Assembly (NCBI GenBank): GCA_003219175.1
Contig: QHPU01000048.1
Span: 1 to 34,449, forward strand
Direction of reading: 5' to 3'
DNA from: Verrucomicrobiota bacterium
GTDB taxonomy: Bacteria > Verrucomicrobiota > Verrucomicrobiia > Chthoniobacterales > UBA10450
DNA: 34,449 bases
The stretch's first letter is position 1; every line of letters starts with the position of its first letter. Positions 24,135 through 32,371 of the stretch are shown piece by piece. The notes beneath the pieces were generated by a model that ran no database searches, was not told the DNA's origin, and saw only the letters and a list, made by a program, of their open reading frames with translations. A program made the translations under genes and the position numbers.

Positions 24135-27100
24135 CTACCGCGCGTATCTTGCTGTTGCAGGGCGGTCTGCCCGCACACTGCGAACTGAAGCGACATCCCC
24201 GTTCTTTGTCGCGAGCACTTCCCGCAAAAATGGCGCGGTCCGGCTCACCCGACTTTTCGCAACCTGCTCCGGTGTTCCGGCGGCAACGATTTCGCCGCCG
24301 GCATCGCCCGCTTCCGGACCGATATCGACGATGTAATCCGCTTCCGCAATGACACTGAGATTATGCTCGATCACGATGACTGTGTGACCGTCATCCACGA
24401 GTCGGTGCAGCAAATTCAATAGCAATTCCACGTCAGCCATGTGCAGGCCAATCGTCGGCTCTTCTAAGAGATAGAGCGTCGACTTCGGCTTACGCATTTT
24501 ACGAATCCGCTCGTGTTGCGCGCGCCCGATTCCGCGCGTGAGTTCCGTTGCGAGCTTCAAGCGTTGCGCTTCGCCGCCGCTCAAGGTCGGGCTTGGCTGC
24601 CCCAGCTTCAGATAGCCAAGTCCCGTATCGACCAGTAACGAAAGCGAACGGGCGATTTTGGGATTGGCTTTAAAAAATTCAGCAGCTTCTTCGATCGTCA
24701 TTTCCATCACGTCGCCGATCGATTTTTCGTGATAGAGCACTTCTAGGGTCTGCGGGTTGTAACGTTTTCCGCCGCAATCCTCACACGGCACGTAAGTGCT
24801 CGGCAGAAAATTCATCTCCAGTTTGATAATCCCCTGCCCTTTGCACGATTCGCAGCGTCCGCCCTCGGCATTAAAGGAAAACCGGCTCGCACTGTAACCG
24901 CGCATACGAGCGACCGGTACCTGCGCATAAAGATTGCGAATTTCATCGAAAACCTTGATGTAGGTCGCAGGGGTGGAACGCGAAGTTTTGCCGATGGGCG
25001 ATTGATCGACTTCGTAAACGGCATCGATCGTTTCCATCCCATCGACGCGCTCGAACAGCTCGCCCGCGCGTTGGTGTTTTCGATTTAGTTGCTCGAGCAC
25101 CGCTGGTAAAAGGACTTCTCCCATCAACGTCGATTTCCCGCTTCCGGAAATGCCGGTAATGACCGACAACCGTCCGACGGGAAATTTCACCTCGACATTT
25201 TTCAGATTGTTCGCACGCGCGTTTCTGATCTGGATCCAGCCCTCAGCATTGTGCAGACTTCGGCGCGACTTGCGAAGGGGGTGGCAAAGAGGTGTTTTCA
25301 GGCAACGGCCGGTCAGGGAATCATTCGCCCGCTCGATCTCTGGCAGCGTTCCGGTGGCAACGACTTCGCCGCCGTGAGTCCCGGCGCGCGGGCCGAGATC
25401 GATGATGTAATCGGCGCGCCGCATGGTTGCTTCATCATGCTCAACAATGACGAGCGAGTTCCCTTTTTCGCGCAGCGCGGTCAGAGTTTCGAGCAGACGT
25501 ACATTATCGCGCGGATGTAAACCGATAGTTGGCTCATCCAGGACGTAGAGAACGCCGCGCAAATTCGAGCCGAGCTGCGCCGCCAGACGAATGCGTTGCG
25601 ATTCGCCCCCGCTCAAGGTCTTGGCAGACCGGCCTAACGACAAATAGCCAAGACCGACGTTGTTCATGAATCGGAGGCGCTGCACAATTTCCGGAATCAG
25701 CTCACTCGCGATTGTTTTTTGTTTGCCAGTGAATTTCAAACCGCCAATTTTCTTCGCCGCCGCGCTGGCCGAAAGCGCGGTAAAATTGTCGATCGTCATG
25801 TTTTGCACCCGGACGTGACGCGCGATCGGATTTAGCCGCGAGCCGTGGCAGGCGGGGCAAATTTGCGACTCGCTGTCGTCGATCCATTCCGATTCGCGTT
25901 CGGCGGCCAGTTCATTTTCGAGGACTGAGTCCCCGTCGTCGTTCTCACCTACCTGCAAAGATTGATTCCAGATTTCTCCAAACCCGCCGCATTCCTCGCA
26001 CGCTCCGTGCGGCGAATTAAACGAGAATAATCGCGGATCGAGTTCTTCAAAAGCACGACCGCATCGCGGACAGCTCATCTCTGTGCTGACGACCGTGACT
26101 CGATTCTTCGCATCGATGAGTCGCGCGGTGCCGCGACCGATCTCGAGCGCGCGCTGGCTCAGGTTACGCGCCTTGGCGATACGTTTTTTGTCGATCACGC
26201 CGACAACGACATCGATGCTGTGTTCCTTGAAACGCTCAAGCTTTCGGAACTTGGCGATTGGAATGAATTGCCCATCGACAAAGAGTGCGTCGAATCGGTT
26301 GCGCTCGGCCCAACGCGCAACGTCCGTGTGAAATCCCTTGCGCGCTTTGACCAGGGGCGCCAGCACCTTGAGCGGACCGCGCCGCGCCGCCGTTTCCACT
26401 TGTTTCACGATTGCGGCGAGCGTCTGTTTCTCCACCGGCAAGTTACAGTCCGGACAAAACTGCGTGCCGGTTTTGGCGAAGAGCAATCGGAGGAAATGAT
26501 ATACCTCTGTTACTGTCGCCACGGTTGACTTGCCGCCGCCGCGGGTGACGCGCTGCTCGATCGCGACGCTGGGAGGCAACCCTTCCACCAGATCGACGTC
26601 CGGTTTTTCCAGTTGCTCAACGAATTGCCGCGCGTAGGGCGACATACTGTCGAGAAATCTGCGCTGACCTTCCGAGAACAGAATATCGAAAGCGAGCGTT
26701 GATTTCCCCGACCCGCTCAGCCCGGTGATGACAACCATCTGATCGCGCGGAATCGCAACATCGATGTTTTTCAGATTATGCTCGCGCGCGCCGTGGATGT
26801 GGATGGCTCCGTTCTCCTGTAGATTTTGGAGCGCACGCGCCTCGCCTGCACCGTTCGGCGCCTCGCCGAGCGGTCCTTCCGCGACGCGAAGCGCAAATTC
26901 CCTTCCGTCATCCCCAGCAAAAGTCGAGGGATCCTGCCAGGTTACCTTAAAGCTCTCGCCTCGGGATCCCTCGACTGCTCTGGGGCTGAGCTGTTTTAAG
27001 GCCCTTCCCGTGTGTGAGGCTTCGATTGTCGCGACTTGCTCCGGTGTCCCAGCAGCGACAATTTCGCCGCCCTCGTCCCCCGCCTCTGGTCCGAGATCGA

Positions 27101-30035
27101 TGATCCAGTCGGCACATTTAATCACTTCAAGATTGTGCTCGATTACGATCAGGGAATGTCCGGCGTCGATGAGCCGTTGGAATAACTGCAACAGCATCGC
27201 GACGTCATCGAAATGCAGGCCGGTGGTCGGTTCGTCGAAGATGAAGAGATTTCCGCGCCAGCTCCGAGGACCGGCATTAAAGCGCGCCCCTCCGCCTTCC
27301 GTGAGGTGACTAACGAGCTTTAGACGCTGCGATTCGCCGCCGGAAAGAGTATTGAGCGGCTGCCCGAGTCGCAGATATCCGAGCCCGACTTCTTCCAACA
27401 CTTCCAGCGGATCCGACAACTTTTCGCGCTCGCCAATTTGCGCGAACCAGGCGGCCGCTTCCGTCACCGTCAACTCAAGTACTTCGTGAATCGATTTTTC
27501 GTGGAGTTGAATCTTGAGCACATGGGGTTGGAAACGTTTGCCTTCGCATTCCGCGCAGCGGACAAACAAGTCGCTCAAAAATTGCATCTCGATTTTCTCG
27601 AATCCGGTCCCGTTGCACCGTTCGCAGCGGCCGGCGCCAGAGTTGAAGGAAAACGCACTTGCGGTCAGTCCCTGCGCCTCTGCTTCCGGCGTGGCGGCAA
27701 ATACTTCCCGCACCCGATCGTAAAGTCCGAGATACAAAATCGGGGTTGAACGCGGCGTCCGCGCCAGCGGCGATTGATCGACCATCACGATCTCGTCGAA
27801 CCGATGTGCGCCGGTCAGAGATCGGCACGCACCTGGCTCGTGCTCGCTGACCTGGCCCTTGGAGCGCAAAAGATTCCGATACAGCACATCTTGAATCAGG
27901 GTCGATTTTCCAGAACCGGAAACGCCAGTGACGCAGGTGAAAACACCAAGCGGAATTTCGACGTCGACGTTTTTCAGGTTGTGCTCGGTCGCGCCGGTGA
28001 TCTTGACGACGGATGAAAACTTTCGACGCGATTTGGGAAGCGGTATGGATTTGTCGCCGGTGAGGTAATCGCGTGTGAGCGATTGGTGGATCGGCCACTC
28101 CGCGGGCGATGCTAATCCAGAAGCCGCGAAGCGGCTCTTGTTTGATCGCTGCGCGATTGAATTTACCATCGCGCGCGGAGCGGCCGATCCACCTACGAAT
28201 TCCCCGAGCGCGCCGCTAAACACCAACTCACCGCCGCGCTCACCGCGGCCTGGAGCGATGTCGATCAAGTTGTCAGCAGCGCGAATGATTTGTTCGTCGT
28301 GCTCGACGACAAGCAGAGTATTGCCTTTGTCGCGCAAATTGCGCATTACACGCACCAGCCGGCCAACGTCGCGCGGATGCAAACCCACGCTCGGTTCGTC
28401 CATGACGAAAAGTGTATTGACCAGCGATGCGCCTAGGCAGGTGGTGAGATTGACTCGCTGCAGTTCGCCGCCACTGAGCGTACGCGTAGAACGATCCAGC
28501 GTTAGATAACCGACTCCGACTTCGCAAAGATAACGAAGTCGCGCGCAAATTTCGTCGCGCAACATCTGGGCGGTAGAATCGGAAGACGGTAGCTCAATTC
28601 TCGTTAGGAAATCGCGTGCCTCGGCGATGGAAAGAGCAGCGAATTCCGGAAGGGTAAGCTGCGCCGGCGGCGATGCCCTCCCATTCCGGCGGTCACCTCG
28701 GCTTCGCTCAGTGCAAGCTCCGACCGGCGCTACAGTTTTATAATTCAGTGTCTCGGGTTGGTAACGCCCTCCATCACAGCTCGGACATTTCACATAGGCG
28801 CGATAGCGGCTGAGGAGCACGCGCACGTGCATTTTGTAAGTCTTGGATTCGAGCCAGCGGAAAAATCCACGCACGCCGTACCAACGGTCGTTCTCGTAAT
28901 CGTCGTCGGTGTATTCACCGCTGCCTTTTTCGCCGTTGATGACGAAATCCTGATCGGCTTTGGGCAATTCCTCGAAAGGCCGGTGGACATCGATTTCCTC
29001 GCGCCCACAGGCGCGGAGCAAATCCTTTTGTGATTCGCCCATTTCCTGCCCGCGGAAAACGCGCACCACTCCCTGCGCGATGGAAAGGGAGCGGTCCGGA
29101 ATGGCGCGATTTAGGTCGATCGCAATTGTGCGTCCGAAGCCGCGGCATTCCGGACAGGCGCCGAGCGGATTGTTGAAACTGAAAAGTCCCGGCGTCGGCC
29201 GCCGAACATCGAGATCGCAATGCGCGCAGTGCCAACCGGTGCTGAAAGGTTGAAGAGAGCGGGAAGAAATCGGAATGACGCTAATTTTTCCTTTCCCGAA
29301 CCGAATCGCAGTTTCGATCGCTTCGGTTAATCGTGCCCGGTTTTCTTCCGTGACCGTGATGCGGTCCTGAATGACCTGCACACGCGCGCCCAGGCGCTCG
29401 ACCTTTGCATCGCTATCAACGCGGACAATCTCGCCGTTCAGCCAAATGCGCAGGTATCCTTGCTGTTGCAGAAATTCGAAGAATTCGCGCGGCTTGGTTT
29501 TCGCCGGAACAGCGACCCAGAAAGTGATGAGAACGGTGGCTGTAGTTCCACCCTGATCGAAATGGGAGAGCACCTGATCGGCAATCGATTTCGCGGTTTC
29601 GGGTCGAATTTCACGGCCGCAACTGGGGCAAAAAGCGTGCGCAACACGAGCCCAGAACAATTTCAGATAATCGTTGATCTCGGTAATTGTGCCGACGGTC
29701 GAGCGCGAGGTTTTGACCAAATTAGATTGTTCGATCGCGATGGCCGGCGGAATACCGCGAATGTCATCGACGCGCGGTTTGTCCATGCGCTCAAGGAACT
29801 GCCGCATGTAGGGGCTGAATGTCTCGACATAGCGACGCTGCCCTTCGGCGTAGATGGTGTCGAAAGCGAGCGAGGATTTTCCGCTGCCGCTCGGTCCAGT
29901 GACGACCGTCAATTTCCCGAGCGTGAGGTCGAGATCGACGCCTTTGAGATTATTCTGGCGCGCGCCCCGGATTTCGATGCAGCCACGCTCAGCCGGCACA
30001 GTAACGCAATCTTTCCCTTCGACCTTCGAGCCCAC
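24135..30035 (-). CDS. uvrA: Tandem double-length UvrA (excinuclease ABC subunit A)
   Basis: UvrA is the ATP-dependent damage sensor of nucleotide-excision repair. This 1966-residue protein holds two complete UvrA copies, so four ABC nucleotide-binding domains. Copy 1 (about 20-1010) has Walker A at 47-54 and 704-711, signatures LSGGE at 520-524 and 897-901, and Walker B Asp546 and Asp934. Copy 2 (about 1075-1935) has Walker A at 1105-1112 and 1628-1635, LSGGE at 1474-1478 and 1818-1822, and Walker B Asp1500. In the last domain Walker B reads LYLLEEP, with Glu1858 for Asp. Zinc-module CxxC pairs are at 136/139, 270/273, 294/297, 804/807, 1194/1197, 1322/1325, 1346/1349 and 1727/1730. Repeat-derived inserts lie at 434-458, 615-651 and 1016-1044. 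The start is GTG 30035. Double-length UvrA is known from Chlamydiae. Confidence 0.95.
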   Translation of the reverse strand: MGSKVEGKDCVTVPAERGCIEIRGARQNNLKGVDLDLTLGKLTVVTGPSGSGKSSLAFDTIYAEGQRRYVETFSPYMRQFLERMDKPRVDDIRGIPPAIAIEQSNLVKTSRSTVGTITEINDYLKLFWARVAHAFCPSCGREIRPETAKSIADQVLSHFDQGGTTATVLITFWVAVPAKTKPREFFEFLQQQGYLRIWLNGEIVRVDSDAKVERLGARVQVIQDRITVTEENRARLTEAIETAIRFGKGKISVIPISSRSLQPFSTGWHCAHCDLDVRRPTPGLFSFNNPLGACPECRGFGRTIAIDLNRAIPDRSLSIAQGVVRVFRGQEMGESQKDLLRACGREEIDVHRPFEELPKADQDFVINGEKGSGEYTDDDYENDRWYGVRGFFRWLESKTYKMHVRVLLSRYRAYVKCPSCDGGRYQPETLNYKTVAPVGACTERSRGDRRNGRASPPAQLTLPEFAALSIAEARDFLTRIELPSSDSTAQMLRDEICARLRYLCEVGVGYLTLDRSTRTLSGGELQRVNLTTCLGASLVNTLFVMDEPSVGLHPRDVGRLVRVMRNLRDKGNTLLVVEHDEQIIRAADNLIDIAPGRGERGGELVFSGALGEFVGGSAAPRAMVNSIAQRSNKSRFAASGLASPAEWPIHQSLTRDYLTGDKSIPLPKSRRKFSSVVKITGATEHNLKNVDVEIPLGVFTCVTGVSGSGKSTLIQDVLYRNLLRSKGQVSEHEPGACRSLTGAHRFDEIVMVDQSPLARTPRSTPILYLGLYDRVREVFAATPEAEAQGLTASAFSFNSGAGRCERCNGTGFEKIEMQFLSDLFVRCAECEGKRFQPHVLKIQLHEKSIHEVLELTVTEAAAWFAQIGEREKLSDPLEVLEEVGLGYLRLGQPLNTLSGGESQRLKLVSHLTEGGGARFNAGPRSWRGNLFIFDEPTTGLHFDDVAMLLQLFQRLIDAGHSLIVIEHNLEVIKCADWIIDLGPEAGDEGGEIVAAGTPEQVATIEASHTGRALKQLSPRAVEGSRGESFKVTWQDPSTFAGDDGREFALRVAEGPLGEAPNGAGEARALQNLQENGAIHIHGAREHNLKNIDVAIPRDQMVVITGLSGSGKSTLAFDILFSEGQRRFLDSMSPYARQFVEQLEKPDVDLVEGLPPSVAIEQRVTRGGGKSTVATVTEVYHFLRLLFAKTGTQFCPDCNLPVEKQTLAAIVKQVETAARRGPLKVLAPLVKARKGFHTDVARWAERNRFDALFVDGQFIPIAKFRKLERFKEHSIDVVVGVIDKKRIAKARNLSQRALEIGRGTARLIDAKNRVTVVSTEMSCPRCGRAFEELDPRLFSFNSPHGACEECGGFGEIWNQSLQVGENDDGDSVLENELAAERESEWIDDSESQICPACHGSRLNPIARHVRVQNMTIDNFTALSASAAAKKIGGLKFTGKQKTIASELIPEIVQRLRFMNNVGLGYLSLGRSAKTLSGGESQRIRLAAQLGSNLRGVLYVLDEPTIGLHPRDNVRLLETLTALREKGNSLVIVEHDEATMRRADYIIDLGPRAGTHGGEVVATGTLPEIERANDSLTGRCLKTPLCHPLRKSRRSLHNAEGWIQIRNARANNLKNVEVKFPVGRLSVITGISGSGKSTLMGEVLLPAVLEQLNRKHQRAGELFERVDGMETIDAVYEVDQSPIGKTSRSTPATYIKVFDEIRNLYAQVPVARMRGYSASRFSFNAEGGRCESCKGQGIIKLEMNFLPSTYVPCEDCGGKRYNPQTLEVLYHEKSIGDVMEMTIEEAAEFFKANPKIARSLSLLVDTGLGYLKLGQPSPTLSGGEAQRLKLATELTRGIGRAQHERIRKMRKPKSTLYLLEEPTIGLHMADVELLLNLLHRLVDDGHTVIVIEHNLSVIAEADYIVDIGPEAGDAGGEIVAAGTPEQVAKSRVSRTAPFLREVLATKNGDVASVRSVRADRPATARYAR
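26908..26990. repeat. GTCATCCC-type palindromic element in frame inside uvrA
   Basis: AGTCGAGGGATCC (26922-26934) pairs perfectly with GGATCCCTCGACT (26964-26976), flanked by GTCATCCCCAGC and GCTCTGGGGCTGA. It encodes about residues 1016-1044 of UvrA, within the linker that joins the two UvrA copies. It shares its termini and GAGGGATC core with the intergenic copy at 11.8 kb. Confidence 0.75.
28085..28193. repeat. 109-bp palindromic element in frame inside uvrA
   Basis: The arms 28085-28111 and 28167-28193 are 27 bp each and complementary at 25 positions; the outer 12 bp (GGTGGATCGGCC) are perfect. A small internal hairpin, AGCCGC-GAA-GCGGCT, lies at 28122-28136. The element encodes about residues 615-651 of UvrA, in the loop between the first and second ABC domains of copy 1. 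Confidence 0.8.
28661..28735. repeat. Repeat-derived insertion in uvrA encoding an ACTERSR-type peptide
   Basis: GCGCCGG (28661-28667) and CCGGCGC (28724-28730) bound a segment that includes GGCTTCGCTCAG (28700-28711), also found exactly after nfo at 11001-11012. It encodes about residues 434-458 (VGACTERSRGDRRNGR), which interrupt a normally continuous UvrA stretch. Confidence 0.55.
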
Positions 30036-30092
30036 TGGAAATTATTTCAGAATGCGGAGCCCTTCGCAAATTTTGGGGCGCGGGCATCCTGC

Positions 30093-30239
30093 CTGTGGGG
30101 CAGGCAGGCATCTTTGCCTGCCGAGTTAGGAAGATGCCGCAGGCGTGACGCCTGCTCGCCCCACAGACAAGATGTCTGCGCCCCGGCAGCATGGAACATG
30201 GCCTTTGGCCTGTGCGCCCAGGCTGAAAGTCTATGTTCC
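30093..30239. repeat. Long hairpin array between pckG and uvrA
   Basis: Successive hairpins: GGCAGGCA-TCTT-TGCCTGCC (30103-30122), CAGGCG-TGA-CGCCTG (30140-30154), CAGACA-AGA-TGTCTG (30164-30178), and GGAACAT (30193-30199) with ATGTTCC (30233-30239) around GGCC-TTT-GGCC. The last pair reaches into the end of pckG. It occupies the whole 195-nt gap before uvrA and may act as terminator or mRNA-stabilising structure for pckG. Confidence 0.7.
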
Positions 30240-32039
30240 GAAACGCGTTGCGAGATTTTCGCGCTGCTTTTCCAATTCTTTCGGCACAACGCCACCCAAC
30301 GACTCGAAGAATTTCGCCTGACCGGTGATCTCTTTTTGCCATTCCTCCGCTTTCACGGTCAGCAATTCTTGGATTTGATCGGAGGAGATTTCGCTGAGTT
30401 CATCGAGATCCAAATCCTGCACTTTCGGCAGGTAACCGATCTTTGACTCGGTAGCGCCGACTCCGCCTTCGCAGCGATCGATAATCCACTTCAACACACG
30501 CATGTTGTCGCCGAAACCAGGCCAGAGAAATTTTCCATCGGCAGATTTGCGGAACCAGTTCACGTGAAAAATCAGGGGCGGATTGGTCAGCCGCTTGCCG
30601 ATTTCGAGCCAGTGCCGGAAATAATCGCCAATGTTGTAACCGCAGAACGGAAGCATTGCCATGGGATCGCGCCGGACCTGCCCGACCGCTCCGGTAGCTG
30701 CTGCGGTAGTTTCCGACGCCATCGTTGCGCCGATATACGTCCCGTGTTCCCAATCGCGCGCCTGAAAGATGAGCGGCATGGTATCGCTCCGGCGTCCGCC
30801 GAAAATGATGGCGCTGATCGGAACGCCACCGCCGTCCTCAACATGCGGATCGAGCACAGGGTTGTTGCGCATGGGAGTGGCGAAGCGGCTGTTGGGATGG
30901 GCCGCTTTTTCCCTGGAAGACGGTGTCCAATTGTTGCCGCGCCAGTCGATCGCGTGCGCTGGTGGCGGGCCGTCCTTCCCTTCCCACCACACGTCGCCGT
31001 CATCGGTCAGTGCTACATTGGTATAAATGGTATCGCGCTGGATCGACTTCATCGCGTTCGGGTTTGATTTATAGCTTGTCCCCGGCACGACGCCGAAATA
31101 ACCGTTCTCCGGATTAACCGCCCATAAACGGCCGTCCCGAATCTGCATCCAGGCGATGTCATCGCCGACGGTCGTGACTTTCCACCCGGCAAAATGTTTC
31201 GGCGGAATTAACATCGCGAAGTTGGTTTTCCCGCAAGCGCTCGGGAACGCCGCTGCCACGTAATGCTTTTTTCCTGCAGGCGATTCGACCCCGAGAATCA
31301 GCATGTGTTCGGCGAGCCAGCCTTGGGACCGAGCGAGATAGGAACCGATTCGCAGTGCCAGACACTTCTTGCTGAGCAAAACATTACCCCCGTAACCGGA
31401 CCCGACCGAGATGATGGTGTTATCCTGCGGGAAGTGACAAATGAGACGGCGTTCCGGATTCACATCTAGGAGCGAATGGACTCCGCGGTTCCATTCCCCT
31501 TTTGAATCGTTGCCGAGGCGTTTGACCGCGATCTCCCCCATCCGCGTCATGACGCGCATGCTCAGCACCACATACATGGAATCGGTGATTTCGAACCCGA
31601 CCTTGGTCAGTGGCGAATCAGGCGGGCCCATGATGTAGGGGATGACAAACATGGTGCGGCCGCGCATCGCGCCCTTGAGTAACCCGTGCAATTTGGAATA
31701 AGTCGCTGACGGATCGCTCCAGTTGTTCGTGGGACCGGCTTCTTCCTTTGTCGGGGTGCAAATAAATGTGAACTGCTCGACCCGAGCCACGTCGTTTGGA
31801 TTCGAGCGGTGCAAATACGAGCGCGGCAGTTTCGTTTCGTTTAACTTGAACAAAACATTCTGCTTTAACGATTCCGAGATCAGGAATTCGTTCTCCGCCT
31901 CGGAACCATCGCACCAGAAAATATTTTCCGGTTGGGTTAGCAACTCGACTTCATGCACCCAATCGAGGACGGCCTGATTCGCAGGTTTGCGGTCGCCGAG
32001 TCCAGCGGGCGGGAAAATGGCAGGCGCAGGGTTATTCAT
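30231..32039 (-). CDS. pckG: Phosphoenolpyruvate carboxykinase (GTP)
   Basis: PckG converts oxaloacetate and GTP to PEP, GDP and CO2, the entry to gluconeogenesis, or runs in reverse anaplerotically. From ATG 32039 the protein has 602 residues, normal for the GTP class. The class-specific P-loop is PSACGKTN (266-273), the metal site GDDIAW (292-297), and other signatures are FGGRRSDTMPLIFQA, PFCGYNIGDYF and NWFRKSADGKFLWPGFGDN. An ATG at 32147 would add 36 residues with no family support. The gene is monocistronic in appearance; a hairpin array follows its stop. Confidence 0.97.
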   Translation of the reverse strand: MNNPAPAIFPPAGLGDRKPANQAVLDWVHEVELLTQPENIFWCDGSEAENEFLISESLKQNVLFKLNETKLPRSYLHRSNPNDVARVEQFTFICTPTKEEAGPTNNWSDPSATYSKLHGLLKGAMRGRTMFVIPYIMGPPDSPLTKVGFEITDSMYVVLSMRVMTRMGEIAVKRLGNDSKGEWNRGVHSLLDVNPERRLICHFPQDNTIISVGSGYGGNVLLSKKCLALRIGSYLARSQGWLAEHMLILGVESPAGKKHYVAAAFPSACGKTNFAMLIPPKHFAGWKVTTVGDDIAWMQIRDGRLWAVNPENGYFGVVPGTSYKSNPNAMKSIQRDTIYTNVALTDDGDVWWEGKDGPPPAHAIDWRGNNWTPSSREKAAHPNSRFATPMRNNPVLDPHVEDGGGVPISAIIFGGRRSDTMPLIFQARDWEHGTYIGATMASETTAAATGAVGQVRRDPMAMLPFCGYNIGDYFRHWLEIGKRLTNPPLIFHVNWFRKSADGKFLWPGFGDNMRVLKWIIDRCEGGVGATESKIGYLPKVQDLDLDELSEISSDQIQELLTVKAEEWQKEITGQAKFFESLGGVVPKELEKQRENLATRFGT

Positions 32040-32371
32040 TAAATCTACCGCGATCAGGGTGTTGTCCGATCTCTCTCGACCGCGCGGGGGACGAATCTCC
32101 CTCGCTTCCGGCGCTTCTCCAAGGATTTTTTCAGCGAATTCGGGCATGTTGCCTACGTGTTGGTTGGATCCTGCCGCTAACTTTTGTGTCGTCGGCTTGG
32201 ACCGCGTCCCAGTGGATCAGCCACACCGACGAACGATCGCGAAAGAATGGCGGCAAAGCGCCGCGAATTTGGCATTGCGCGCGGAATGCCCGATCCCCCT
32301 TTGCCGAGGCGAATTCACCCTCCCTCTCGCCATGCCCTTGCGCTCGGAAAACCGAATGCGATTATTGAAAT
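32040..32371. other. Intergenic region between divergent pckG and rhomboid-like genes
   Basis: These 332 bases hold no convincing gene. Frames on both strands lack family-like sequence and appear to be chance openings. Promoters of both flanking genes must lie here, but I cannot define -35/-10 pairs with confidence. No tRNA or strong hairpin was recognised. Confidence 0.5.

Noticed and set aside
23296-24336. Plus-strand open frame of 346 codons over the ATP-grasp gene
   Set aside because: Antisense to a strongly conserved protein and continuing into uvrA; no domain-like sequence.
26908-28735. Possibility that the uvrA inserts are sequencing artefacts or introns
   Set aside because: All three keep the frame, carry inverted repeats, and two share sequence with elements outside the gene. 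Nothing suggests splicing signals or an intein (no nuclease or splicing motifs).
30093-30239. Possible CRISPR array
   Set aside because: The repeated parts are short palindromes with different stem sequences, not identical direct repeats with regular spacers, and no cas genes are present.
29460-30446. Plus-strand open frame of 328 codons over the start of uvrA and end of pckG
   Set aside because: It runs antisense through two conserved genes and the hairpin array; the translation is low-complexity and unrelated to any family I know.
32040-32371. A small gene between pckG and the rhomboid-like gene
   Set aside because: Open frames exist on the plus strand, but they have no start signal, hydrophobic pattern or motif, and they run into the neighbouring genes.
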